Part shown: positions 28,423 to 37,653 of the stretch, piece by piece
Position numbering within the stretch: position 1 is the first letter of the stretch
Layout of the letters: each line of letters begins with the position of its first letter
NCBI GenBank assembly: GCA_902612125.1
Contig: CACMBV010000012.1
Location: 1 to 64,000, forward strand
DNA: 64,000 nucleotides
DNA from: an uncultured Verrucomicrobiota bacterium
Lineage (GTDB): Bacteria; Verrucomicrobiota; Verrucomicrobiia; Opitutales; Seribacteraceae
Reading direction: 5' to 3'
Notes under the pieces: model-generated
What the model was told of the DNA's origin: nothing
The model's database searches: none
Seen by the model: the letters and a program-made list of their open reading frames with translations, nothing else
Program-made: the position numbers and the translations under genes

Positions 28423-29808
28423 ATGAAATCCATGAACGCTTTCTGGTTACTCGCGTTTTCCTGTTTAAGTATATATGTTGCACCTTCCTTATCTGCTCAA
28501 ACTCAGCCAAATGTGGTGATTTTATTGGCCGATGATTTAGGCTACAAGGACGTGGGCTGTTATGGAGGTCCGGTTAAAACTCCTGCAATTGATCAACTGG
28601 CCAAGGACGGCGTTCGGTTTACTGATTTTTATTCTGGTTGTGCGGTCTGTTCACCTTCCCGGGCCACGCTTTTGACAGGCAGGCATCACATAAGAACGGG
28701 TGTTTACAGTTGGATTTCCGATGAGTCGCAAAATTCTCACCTGCTTCTTCGTGAATATACGATTGCGGAAATTTTAAAGGATCGGGGCTATTCCACTGCA
28801 CATATTGGAAAATGGCATTTGGGTTTGCCGACAAAGAACCGGTCGAAGCCCACTCCCGGTCATCATGGCTTTGATTACTGGTTCACCACATGGAATAATG
28901 CATCTCCCAGTCATAAGAATCCAAAAAACTTTATTCGGAACGGACAGGCAGTCGGACCTTTGGAAGGTTATTCCTGTCAGTTGGTGGCGGATGAGGCTAT
29001 TGAATGGCTGGATAATCATCGGCATCCCAAGGCTCCCTTTTTTTTAAATCTTTGGTTTCATGAACCGCATGCCCCGATTGCGGCACCAGATCAAATAGTT
29101 TCCACTTATGGGGAATTAAAAGACAGGGCAGCGATTTACTCTGGAACGATTGAGAATTCGGATCGGGCCATCAGCCGGATCGCCGAAAAATTAAAGACCA
29201 TGGGGGTCAGGGAAAATACCCTTATCATTTATGCTTCGGATAATGGCAGCTACCGGGATGATCGTGTCGGAAATTTAAGGGGGAAGAAGGGTTCAAACTG
29301 GGATGGAGGAATTCGGGTGCCCGGTGTCATCTCCTGGCCGGCCGTAATCCCAAAAAATAGGGTCGAGAAACAACCGGCCGGGCTGGTTGATGTACTGCCT
29401 ACCTTGTGCGGATTATTAAATTTGGATGTTCCCCAGGATCGATTGATTGATGGTTCTGATTTGACCCCCTTGCTGAAAGGGAAACCAGAACAATTTAAGC
29501 GTCATCAGCCCATGTTCTGGCATTTGCAAAAGTCCCGTCCGATTGTAGCCATGCGAGACGGAAATTTCTCTCTGGTGGCCAATCCGGATTATGAAATTTC
29601 AACCTCGAATATGTTTCAGGAACACTGGATACCAAGTATAAAGGACGGAGGATATAAGGATTTTCAATTATTTGATTTGTCAAAAGATCCGGGTCAAACC
29701 CGTAATATTGCTGTAGAAAATCCTCAATTACTTACCAAGCTGAAGGTGACGCTATTGGAAATTAATCAAAGTATTATGGCAGATGGAACGGACTGGGATT
29801 TGCAGTAA
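28423..29808 (+). CDS. sulfatase
   Basis: 461 aa; signal; QPNVVILLADDLGYKDVGCYGGPVKTPAID; VCSPSRATLLTGRH. Confidence 0.93.
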   Translation: MKSMNAFWLLAFSCLSIYVAPSLSAQTQPNVVILLADDLGYKDVGCYGGPVKTPAIDQLAKDGVRFTDFYSGCAVCSPSRATLLTGRHHIRTGVYSWISDESQNSHLLLREYTIAEILKDRGYSTAHIGKWHLGLPTKNRSKPTPGHHGFDYWFTTWNNASPSHKNPKNFIRNGQAVGPLEGYSCQLVADEAIEWLDNHRHPKAPFFLNLWFHEPHAPIAAPDQIVSTYGELKDRAAIYSGTIENSDRAISRIAEKLKTMGVRENTLIIYASDNGSYRDDRVGNLRGKKGSNWDGGIRVPGVISWPAVIPKNRVEKQPAGLVDVLPTLCGLLNLDVPQDRLIDGSDLTPLLKGKPEQFKRHQPMFWHLQKSRPIVAMRDGNFSLVANPDYEISTSNMFQEHWIPSIKDGGYKDFQLFDLSKDPGQTRNIAVENPQLLTKLKVTLLEINQSIMADGTDWDLQ

Positions 29809-30034
29809 TTTTACCCTTATATCAACTGGAAATTCTTGAATTTGCAGAAGGGTCTATCTTTGGCGGTTGGAGGTTTGCCCAACCCAAAACGGAACATGGT
29901 GAATTACGCTGCTCTTGAATTTAATCAACTAAAGAAAAGAATTTAGCATTTCCTGAGATTTTGACTGCAAGGTAGCATTTATCATTGTGGATGAATTCTA
30001 AATTTATCACCATAAAACCTTACTAAGCCTTTTT

Positions 30035-31471
30035 ATGAATAATTTCGTTCCCTTGATTTCCTTATCTTTGCTTTGGGTGTTCCCCATGCTCGCGAAACCT
30101 GTCAGACCAAATGTTTTGTTCCTTATGTCCGATGACCTCAATACGGCATTGAGTGGATTTGGTCATCCACAATGTAAGACTCCGGAACTGGACAAGCTTG
30201 CCAGTCGGGGCATGCGTTTTGAGAATATGCATTGCCAATACCCTGTTTGTGGATCCTCGCGTGCTTCTCTGATGTCGGGGTTATATCCATACACAAATGG
30301 AACACTGGGTAATGCAGGTACTTTGCGTGGCAACATGCCGGATGTGGTAACCATGTCACAGATGTTTCGAAATAATGGATATCGAGTGGGGCGTGTCAGT
30401 AAGATTTATCACATGGGCATTCCGCCTGAAATTCTGGTCGGCACAGCCACCCGTGATGATCCCCTCTCGTGGGATGAAGTGGTTAACATCAAGGCACCTG
30501 AGCAGCACGCCCCGGGTCAAAAAACAAACTGGTCACCCAAGGACAAGGGCTCCCAGTCTTTTACCGGAGTCATAGCCAAAGGCGATGATTTCGAGCATGC
30601 AGATGGGATGGCGGCAAGCCATGCAATCGATTTTCTTAAAAGATACAAAGATAAACCCTTCTTTTTGGCCTGCGGGTTTGTTCGTCCCCATGTCCCCCTG
30701 GTAGCTCCAGCAAAATATTTTGATCTTTATGACCGAGATGCGATGAAAGCACCGGTGGTGCCTGAGAATGATCTGGAAGATGTCCCTGTAATTATCCGCA
30801 ACTACAAGCGTAATAGTACGACTTATGGGGTTACTCCTGAATTGCACAAAGGATTGCTCGAGGCTTATTACGCAAGTATATCCTACATGGATGCTCAGGT
30901 TGGCCGAATCCTGGATGAACTTGAGGACCTGAAGTTGGCCGAGAGTACGATTGTGGTTTTTACCAGTGATCATGGATACATGCTGGGGCATCATCATAAA
31001 TTTCAGAAGCAACACCTGTTTGAAGAATCAACCCGTGTACCCTTCATCGTAAGTGTCCCTTGGATGAAAAAGCAACACGGCAAGGCTACAAAACAAATTA
31101 CCGAGTTAATCGATCTTTTTCCCAGCCTTGCGGATTTGAGCGGATTAAAGGCACCGAAGACCCTGCATGGTGAGAGCTTAGTACCGTTGCTTAAGAATCC
31201 ATCTTCTGCAAAGTGGAAAAAAGATTTAGCTTTTACCATAAGCCGGAATGGTGGGGAATCAATTCGCACTCACGAGTGGCGATACACGCACTGGGGTTTT
31301 GGGAACGCAGGAGAGGAACTCTATGATTTAAAAAATGATCCGGGAGAGTTCACCAACTTGGCTGATCATTCAGACTATTCCTCAACCTTGAAAGAACTAA
31401 GGGAAAAGCTTCTGACCAAACGAAGGGAAGCAGGCTATTCCCCTGACCGGTATGGTAAAAAGAAAAAGTGA
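30035..31471 (+). CDS. sulfatase (iduronate-2-sulfatase-like), CGSSR motif, KKKK tail
   Basis: 478 aa; RPNVLFLMSDDLNTALSGFGHPQCKTPELD; VCGSSRASLMSG; FVRPHVPLVAPAKYFDLYD. Confidence 0.92.
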   Translation: MNNFVPLISLSLLWVFPMLAKPVRPNVLFLMSDDLNTALSGFGHPQCKTPELDKLASRGMRFENMHCQYPVCGSSRASLMSGLYPYTNGTLGNAGTLRGNMPDVVTMSQMFRNNGYRVGRVSKIYHMGIPPEILVGTATRDDPLSWDEVVNIKAPEQHAPGQKTNWSPKDKGSQSFTGVIAKGDDFEHADGMAASHAIDFLKRYKDKPFFLACGFVRPHVPLVAPAKYFDLYDRDAMKAPVVPENDLEDVPVIIRNYKRNSTTYGVTPELHKGLLEAYYASISYMDAQVGRILDELEDLKLAESTIVVFTSDHGYMLGHHHKFQKQHLFEESTRVPFIVSVPWMKKQHGKATKQITELIDLFPSLADLSGLKAPKTLHGESLVPLLKNPSSAKWKKDLAFTISRNGGESIRTHEWRYTHWGFGNAGEELYDLKNDPGEFTNLADHSDYSSTLKELREKLLTKRREAGYSPDRYGKKKK

Positions 31472-31496
31472 ATTTCAGGTATTCGACATTTAAATT

Positions 31497-32906
31497 TTGA
31501 AATTTTCATCCCTCCTGTTTTCCCTTTTTTCATTTCACGCTTTGGCAATTAGTGCCAAAGAGAAACCCAATGTCCTCTTAATTTCCATTGATGATTTGAA
31601 TGACTGGGTAGGCTGCCTGGGCGGGCACCCTCAGGCGAAGACACCGAATATTGACAGGTTGGCCAAAATGGGAACCCTTTTCAAGAATGGTCATTGCCAG
31701 TCTCCGGTCTGTAATCCTTCCCGTGCCAGCATGATGACCGGACGCTACCCCCATACCAGTGGGGTGTATTTTTTAAGCCCGGATCTCAAGGCAGCCCCAG
31801 TTCTTAAAAACCTAAGAACCATGCCTGAAGTTTTTGCCGATCATGGCTACCAAACGATGGCAGCAGGCAAGATCTTTCACCGGGAAGACAGGCGCTTTTT
31901 TCAGGAATATTTTCCTACGGGTGGATTTGGACCTCGTCCCAAGAAAAAGATTTCACAACCGCATGGACATCCGCTGTGGGACTGGGGAATCTTTCCGGAT
32001 GATGACAATGTGATGCCAGACATGAAATGTGCTAAATGGGCAGTCGATCAATTGAGTCAGAAGCATGAAAAACCCTTTTTCATGGGAGTCGGATTTTACC
32101 GACCGCATGTACCCATGTTTGCCACGAAGAAATGGTTTGATATGCACCCATTAGAAAAAATTAAGCTCCCCGCCGTTCGGGTTGATGATCTAAAAGATCT
32201 TAGCCAGTATGGGATTGATCTCACAAATTTGAATCATGTTTCTCCCACCCATAAATGGGTAAAGAAGGCGGGACAATGGGAACATGCCGTTCAATCCTAC
32301 CTGGCTTCGGTAACTTTCGCGGATCATTGCCTTGGGCTTGTGCTCGATGCCCTGGAGAAAAGTGAGTATGCAGACAATACGGTTGTTGCCCTGTTTTCCG
32401 ACCATGGTTTTCACCTTGGTGAAAAGGAGCGATGGGCCAAGCGTTCCCTTTGGGAAGATGGAACCCGGGTGCCAATTATCTTATCAGCTCCCGATTTCAA
32501 AAGAAACCAGACATGCGATCGGCCCGCTGAGCTACTCGACATTTTTCCAACCTTGCTTGAATTGGCCGGATTGCCCGCCGACTCGACTCAGCAAGGACAG
32601 AGCCTGGTCCCCCTCATGAAGAACCCTCAGAGAGAATGGAAGCATCCCGCCATCACCAGTTTCGGACTGGGCAATTATTCGATTCGGTCTACCAATTATC
32701 GGTTTATCCAGTACTTTGACGGTTCCCGTGAGCTCTACGATCTGAGAGATGATCCTCATGAATGGAAGAACCTCATTGAAAATCCTAAGATGACACAACT
32801 TATCCAGGAACATGCATCCTTTATTCCACAAAAACAACACCCCATACTCCCCGGAAACTCCACTGGGCATAAGGCTTATGCGGCTGCGAAACAAAATATA
32901 AAATGA
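31497..32906 (+). CDS. sulfatase (iduronate-2-sulfatase-like)
   Basis: 469 aa, TTG start; KPNVLLISIDDLNDWVGCLGGHPQAKTPNID; VCNPSRASMMTGRY; FYRPHVPMFATKKWFDM. Confidence 0.92.
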   Translation: MKFSSLLFSLFSFHALAISAKEKPNVLLISIDDLNDWVGCLGGHPQAKTPNIDRLAKMGTLFKNGHCQSPVCNPSRASMMTGRYPHTSGVYFLSPDLKAAPVLKNLRTMPEVFADHGYQTMAAGKIFHREDRRFFQEYFPTGGFGPRPKKKISQPHGHPLWDWGIFPDDDNVMPDMKCAKWAVDQLSQKHEKPFFMGVGFYRPHVPMFATKKWFDMHPLEKIKLPAVRVDDLKDLSQYGIDLTNLNHVSPTHKWVKKAGQWEHAVQSYLASVTFADHCLGLVLDALEKSEYADNTVVALFSDHGFHLGEKERWAKRSLWEDGTRVPIILSAPDFKRNQTCDRPAELLDIFPTLLELAGLPADSTQQGQSLVPLMKNPQREWKHPAITSFGLGNYSIRSTNYRFIQYFDGSRELYDLRDDPHEWKNLIENPKMTQLIQEHASFIPQKQHPILPGNSTGHKAYAAAKQNIK

Positions 32907-32924
32907 TAATCTACACATTCATCT

Positions 32925-34532
32925 ATGAAGGGCATCTTGGTCGCTAAGTTAAACCTATTTGTATTTCTTTCTCTAGGGGCAAAGTTTAAACAGCCCGACA
33001 TTGTGGTGATCATGGCGGATGACGCCGGGTATTCGGATTTGGGCTGTTACGGCGGGGAGATCGAAACTCCTGTTCTCGACAAGCTTGCCAGGCATGGTTT
33101 GCGCTTCTCGCAATTTTACAATACGGGCAGATGCTGTCCCTCCCGGGCGGCCCTGCTGACCGGGGTCTACCAGCACCAGGCGGGGATGGGCCACATGTCA
33201 CGGGACCGTGGAATTAAGAGCTACAGCGGGACTATTCTACCGGGTGTTCCGACTCTCGCTGAGCTTCTTCGTAAAGGAGGCTACCGTACCATGATGACCG
33301 GCAAATGGCACCTCGGTACGGAACCTCATCAATCTCCCATTGCCCGGGGTTTCAACCGGTTCTACGGAACCAGGAACTTTATTGATTCCTACTTTACCGT
33401 TTTAAGGAATTGCCAAGTATACCTGGATGACAAGGAAGTGCTTCCCCCAACCGAGACACCGGTCAACCACCTCCACCCCGACCGAGAATGGTATACCACC
33501 GATGTCTTCACTGACTACGCCCTTCACTTCATGGAGGAGTCCTTTGAGAAGCACCCGGACAAGCCCCTTTTTCTCTATGTCGCCCACAACGCCCCGCATT
33601 TCCCGCTGCATGCCCGGGAGGAAGATACCAAAAAGTATCGGGGGCGCTTCAAGGACATAGGTTGGGACAAGCTCCGCCAAGGACGCTACGAACGGATGGT
33701 GAAAATGGGGTTGATTGAAAAGTACTGGACACTCTCGCCCTTGGATGTACCGGGATGGGAAACCTATGACGAGAAAATGCGGGACGAGCTTGATCTCAAG
33801 ATGGCTCTCTACTCGGCGATTATCGACCGGATGGACCAGAACATCGGTCGCATCGTGGATAAACTTGAAGCCGTTGGCCGTTTGGACAACACGCTTATCC
33901 TCTTCCTCGTGGACAACGGCGTCCCCGGGACGGGGGTTCATGACTGGCGCGGGCTGTTTGCCAAGAACGACAGGAATCCCGAAACCCGGGTGGATAATTA
34001 TGAGGAGTGGGGGCGTCTTGGAGGCTGGACCTCGAGCTCCGGTCGGGGGTGGGCCAACCTAAGCAATGCACCTTTCCGCATGTACAAGCGCTACACCCAT
34101 GAGGGTGGGGTAGCCACTCCGCTCATCGTGCATTGGCCCGCCGGCCTGAAGAGCCAAGGGGAGTTGCGTCATGCCCCCAGCCACATCATTGACATCGCGC
34201 CCACCTGCCTATCGGCTGCCGGTCTTTCGGCAAAAAGAATGGAAGGTAAGAGCCTGTTGCCGGTCTTTGTCAGGGATTCCAAGGATGAACGTACCCTCTA
34301 TTGGGAGCATGAAGGAAACCGGGCCGTGCGCAAGGGGGATTACAAGTTGGTCGCGATGCACGATGCCCCCTGGGAACTTTATGATATGGCGAAAGATCGC
34401 AGTGAGTTGAAGGATCTACTTGAAGATATGCCCGGTAAAGCCAACGAGTTGCGTCTCCTATACGAGGCCTGGGCCAAACGCGTTGGAGCTTTGCCTTGGG
34501 AGCAAGTCATAGCTGCGAGAAAAAAAAAGTAA
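32925..34532 (+). CDS. sulfatase (arylsulfatase A-like), lysine C-terminus
   Basis: 535 aa; QPDIVVIMADDAGYSDLGCYGGEIETPVLD; CCPSRAALLTGVYQHQAG; GWANLSNAPFRMYKRYTHEGGVATPLIVHWP. Confidence 0.93.
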   Translation: MKGILVAKLNLFVFLSLGAKFKQPDIVVIMADDAGYSDLGCYGGEIETPVLDKLARHGLRFSQFYNTGRCCPSRAALLTGVYQHQAGMGHMSRDRGIKSYSGTILPGVPTLAELLRKGGYRTMMTGKWHLGTEPHQSPIARGFNRFYGTRNFIDSYFTVLRNCQVYLDDKEVLPPTETPVNHLHPDREWYTTDVFTDYALHFMEESFEKHPDKPLFLYVAHNAPHFPLHAREEDTKKYRGRFKDIGWDKLRQGRYERMVKMGLIEKYWTLSPLDVPGWETYDEKMRDELDLKMALYSAIIDRMDQNIGRIVDKLEAVGRLDNTLILFLVDNGVPGTGVHDWRGLFAKNDRNPETRVDNYEEWGRLGGWTSSSGRGWANLSNAPFRMYKRYTHEGGVATPLIVHWPAGLKSQGELRHAPSHIIDIAPTCLSAAGLSAKRMEGKSLLPVFVRDSKDERTLYWEHEGNRAVRKGDYKLVAMHDAPWELYDMAKDRSELKDLLEDMPGKANELRLLYEAWAKRVGALPWEQVIAARKKK

Positions 34533-34688
34533 ATAAGTAATCAGCCTATTCAAAAGTTAAATCGGAAAGCTTCTATAGATTGATATTTTGTTTTTAGAAA
34601 AAGAAAATTTCTTCATGTCATCTTTTGCGTACCAAATTTTTTCTTTCCAGAGTCAAGCCCAGAACAACTGGTAAAAAAGCCAATAACC

Positions 34689-36203
34689 ATGATGCAGATA
34701 TTCACTAAGATCCTCTATATTTTTAGCCTATTTTGGGTAGCATTTCTTTCTTCTGGAGAAAAACCGAATATTGTGCTCATCCTGGCCGATGATGTCAGTG
34801 CCGATATGTTTTCATGCTACGGGCAGAAAGGATCCGCCAAAACACCAAATATTGATCGAATAGCAAAGGAAGGGGTTCAGTTCAAAACATGCTTTGCTCC
34901 TGCGATTTGTGCTCCATCCCGTGCTTTGTTCATGACGGGTGTATATGCCAACCGTACGGGTGTTTTTCGGAATGACATGTGGGCATTTGATTCAAGGGGG
35001 AAGTTGTTTACGGATCGGCCCAGTTGGTCGAAGCTTTTACAAGATGGGGGATATGCAACCGCGATTGCTGGAAAGTGGCATTGCGGGAATCGTGAGCCGT
35101 GGGATGAGAACATTGGTTTTGATGAGTATTGTTTATGGGAGAGTCCGGAAAAGATTAAATCTCATCTTGGAGTCAACCCGGTTGCGTCCGGCCTGCGAAA
35201 GGATTTGGGACTTGTGGACTTGCGCTATTGGCACCCTTCCACGGTTGAGAATGGTAAATACCTCCAAGTGACGGGTGATGACTTTGGTCCCGATCAACGT
35301 TGTGATTTTCTTCTGGATTTCATGAGTCGAATGACCAGGGAAGAGAAGCCTTTCGTTGCCTATTGGCCTACAGTGATTCCTCACGGCCCATATTCAACCA
35401 CCCCTGATCATGGAAAACCAATGGATTTGGAATTGGAGAAGCCGGATTTTAAGGGACTGAGTAAAGAGGAAAAAGAAAAGGCAGTGGCAAAATATGAAAA
35501 AAAGCGTGGGGCTCGATTTGCTCGACTGATTGAATATATGGATAAACTGATCGGGAAGCTCATAACAAAAGCGGAAGATTTAGGTATCTACGAGAATACC
35601 TACTTTATTTTTTGTGCGGATAACGGAACCGCCGTTACCGCAAAGGATCGTGGGGTGGAAAGAGGAGTACATGTTCCGTATGTGTTGCGAGGGCCGGGCA
35701 TCAAACCTCTAGGAATTACGAATGAACTAACTGATTTCTCTGATGTTGCTCCCACTCTGTTGGAAATGGCGGGCATTCCAAAACCAGATGATCTTTATTT
35801 CGATGGTACGAGCCAAGTTCCGTTTTTGACTGGTAAGACTAAGTCTCACCGCGAATGGATCTATGCATACACCGGTTCGGTTCAGGTTTTACGAACCAAG
35901 AAGTATTTGTTGGAGGCAAGGTCTCATTTGTTAGGCAAACCGGAAGGTCGATTTTATTTTACCGGTAATGACCGTTTTGGTCGCGGATATGAACGAGCAG
36001 AAGGGTTACCTGAACATGCCCCAACACTTTCTCTTTTCAGGAGAGTTCTGGATTCAATGCCATCGCACCTTGAAAAAGACCATCCTTTTTGGAATTCGAA
36101 ATACGGAAAACGTTGGAGCCAAAATAATCCAAAACTCGAAGAGCTTTCGAACAAGCAGCTCTACAACCATCCTGATTATTCACGATATGATGAATCCGAT
36201 TAA
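34689..36203 (+). CDS. sulfatase
   Basis: 504 aa; KPNIVLILADDVSADMFSCYGQKGSAKTPNID; ICAPSRALFMTGVY. Confidence 0.92.
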   Translation: MMQIFTKILYIFSLFWVAFLSSGEKPNIVLILADDVSADMFSCYGQKGSAKTPNIDRIAKEGVQFKTCFAPAICAPSRALFMTGVYANRTGVFRNDMWAFDSRGKLFTDRPSWSKLLQDGGYATAIAGKWHCGNREPWDENIGFDEYCLWESPEKIKSHLGVNPVASGLRKDLGLVDLRYWHPSTVENGKYLQVTGDDFGPDQRCDFLLDFMSRMTREEKPFVAYWPTVIPHGPYSTTPDHGKPMDLELEKPDFKGLSKEEKEKAVAKYEKKRGARFARLIEYMDKLIGKLITKAEDLGIYENTYFIFCADNGTAVTAKDRGVERGVHVPYVLRGPGIKPLGITNELTDFSDVAPTLLEMAGIPKPDDLYFDGTSQVPFLTGKTKSHREWIYAYTGSVQVLRTKKYLLEARSHLLGKPEGRFYFTGNDRFGRGYERAEGLPEHAPTLSLFRRVLDSMPSHLEKDHPFWNSKYGKRWSQNNPKLEELSNKQLYNHPDYSRYDESD

Positions 36204-37653
36204 GCAACCGACGCTCGCTTTACTTGTCTGCCTGGCGACTTGGTCTGCTGATGGCGAGATGTTGCCCAACATGGTATTCCTGATGACGGATGACCAGGGA
36301 TGGGGGGATGTCGGCTACAACGGACATCCAAAAATCAAGACCCCCCACCTCGACGACATGGCAAAATCCGGTCTGCGTTTCGATCGTTTTTATGCCGGTG
36401 CATCTGTTTGCAGCCCAACCCGTGCATCCTGTATGACGGGACGCTGCAATTGGCGGGTAAGCATAAACGATCCCTCGCGGGCGGACGAAGAGCACCTGCC
36501 GCAGGAGGAAATCACCTTGCCTGAAGCCCTGAAGGCAAAAGGCTATGCCACGGGCCACTTCGGGAAGTGGCACTTGGGAGGTTTCGATGAAAAAATGGCG
36601 AAAGGGCCAGTCCATGTGATGCCGCCATGGAAAGCAGGTTTTGAAGAATGTTTTTCCACTTTCAATGTTTTGGTAACCCATGACCCATATGCCAAAATCG
36701 GCAAACATGGAATCGAGGGCTTGTATTGGCACAACGGCCAAAACATTCCCTTCGAGGAGGGGCAGAAGGATCCCACCTTGCGGGGCGACGACGCGGCCAT
36801 TGTGATGAACAAAGCGATCCCTTTCATCCGTGAGCAGGCAAAGGCAAAGAAACCCTTCCTTGCCGTGATTTGGTTCCACAATGTGCACACCCCTCTGGGC
36901 AAGAACCCCGAACTGATGAAGCAATACTCAGACTGTTCGGTTAAGGAGCAGATTTACTATAGCAACATCACCGCGGTGGACACCCAAGTGGGAGCCTTGC
37001 GCAGAGCCCTCCGAGAACTTGAAATTGCAGATAACACAATGGTTTGGTTCACCAGCGATAATGGCCCCAATCTAAAGGGTAAAAAGGAGGTAATGATCGG
37101 TAAAGCACAAGGGGGTAAGTTTACCTACACCCCGCTTGGTTCGACCGGTGCGTATCGTGGATGGAAACGTTATCTTTACGAGGGTGGTATTCTTATGCCG
37201 GGCATCCTCGAGTGGCCCGGCCGGATCAAGAAACCTTTCGTCACCGACATACCTGCCGTTACCAGCGACTATTTCCCCACCGCACTCGCGGCTGCCAACA
37301 TACCATTGCCCGATGATCGGGACTACGACGGTATCAATCTCTTGCCATTAATCGATGGAATGATGAAAAAACGAAAGGGGATTGGTTTTCATTGCCGGGG
37401 GATGCAGGCATGGGTCGAGCACCGTTACAAGGTGATCCGCCTAACCTCCAAGAAACGCGAACCCAATCCATGGGAACTTTATGATCTTCTGGCCGACCCC
37501 TTCGAAGAAAAGGACCTCGCCAAGGAACTGCCTGAGGTGGTCCGTAGAATGGAGGAGGAATTCACGGTTTGGGCGACTTCCGTTCAGGCGGATGAACAAA
37601 AGGTTCTGGACAAATACCATTCGACTAAAACTAAAAAGAAAAAATCAAAATAA
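36187..37653 (+). CDS. sulfatase (arylsulfatase), lysine-rich C-terminus
   Basis: ORF track start 35968 lies inside the upstream gene; ATG 36187 gives MMNPIKQPTLALLVCLATWSADG signal; LPNMVFLMTDDQGWGDVGYNGHPKIKTPHLD; VCSPTRASCMTGRC. Confidence 0.92.
   Translation: MMNPIKQPTLALLVCLATWSADGEMLPNMVFLMTDDQGWGDVGYNGHPKIKTPHLDDMAKSGLRFDRFYAGASVCSPTRASCMTGRCNWRVSINDPSRADEEHLPQEEITLPEALKAKGYATGHFGKWHLGGFDEKMAKGPVHVMPPWKAGFEECFSTFNVLVTHDPYAKIGKHGIEGLYWHNGQNIPFEEGQKDPTLRGDDAAIVMNKAIPFIREQAKAKKPFLAVIWFHNVHTPLGKNPELMKQYSDCSVKEQIYYSNITAVDTQVGALRRALRELEIADNTMVWFTSDNGPNLKGKKEVMIGKAQGGKFTYTPLGSTGAYRGWKRYLYEGGILMPGILEWPGRIKKPFVTDIPAVTSDYFPTALAAANIPLPDDRDYDGINLLPLIDGMMKKRKGIGFHCRGMQAWVEHRYKVIRLTSKKREPNPWELYDLLADPFEEKDLAKELPEVVRRMEEEFTVWATSVQADEQKVLDKYHSTKTKKKKSK

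Noticed and set aside
29809-29946. In-frame open stretch directly after the sulfatase stop (FYPYINWKFLNLQKGLSLAVGGLPNPKRNMVNYAALEFNQLKKRI*), possible readthrough
   Set aside because: Only about 44 codons, expected by chance at this frequency, and no motif; not strong enough to claim readthrough or a remnant.
35968-36186. 5' extension of the 36187 sulfatase ORF into the upstream gene
   Set aside because: Signal peptide begins at ATG 36187; the extension is the out-of-frame 3' end of the preceding sulfatase.
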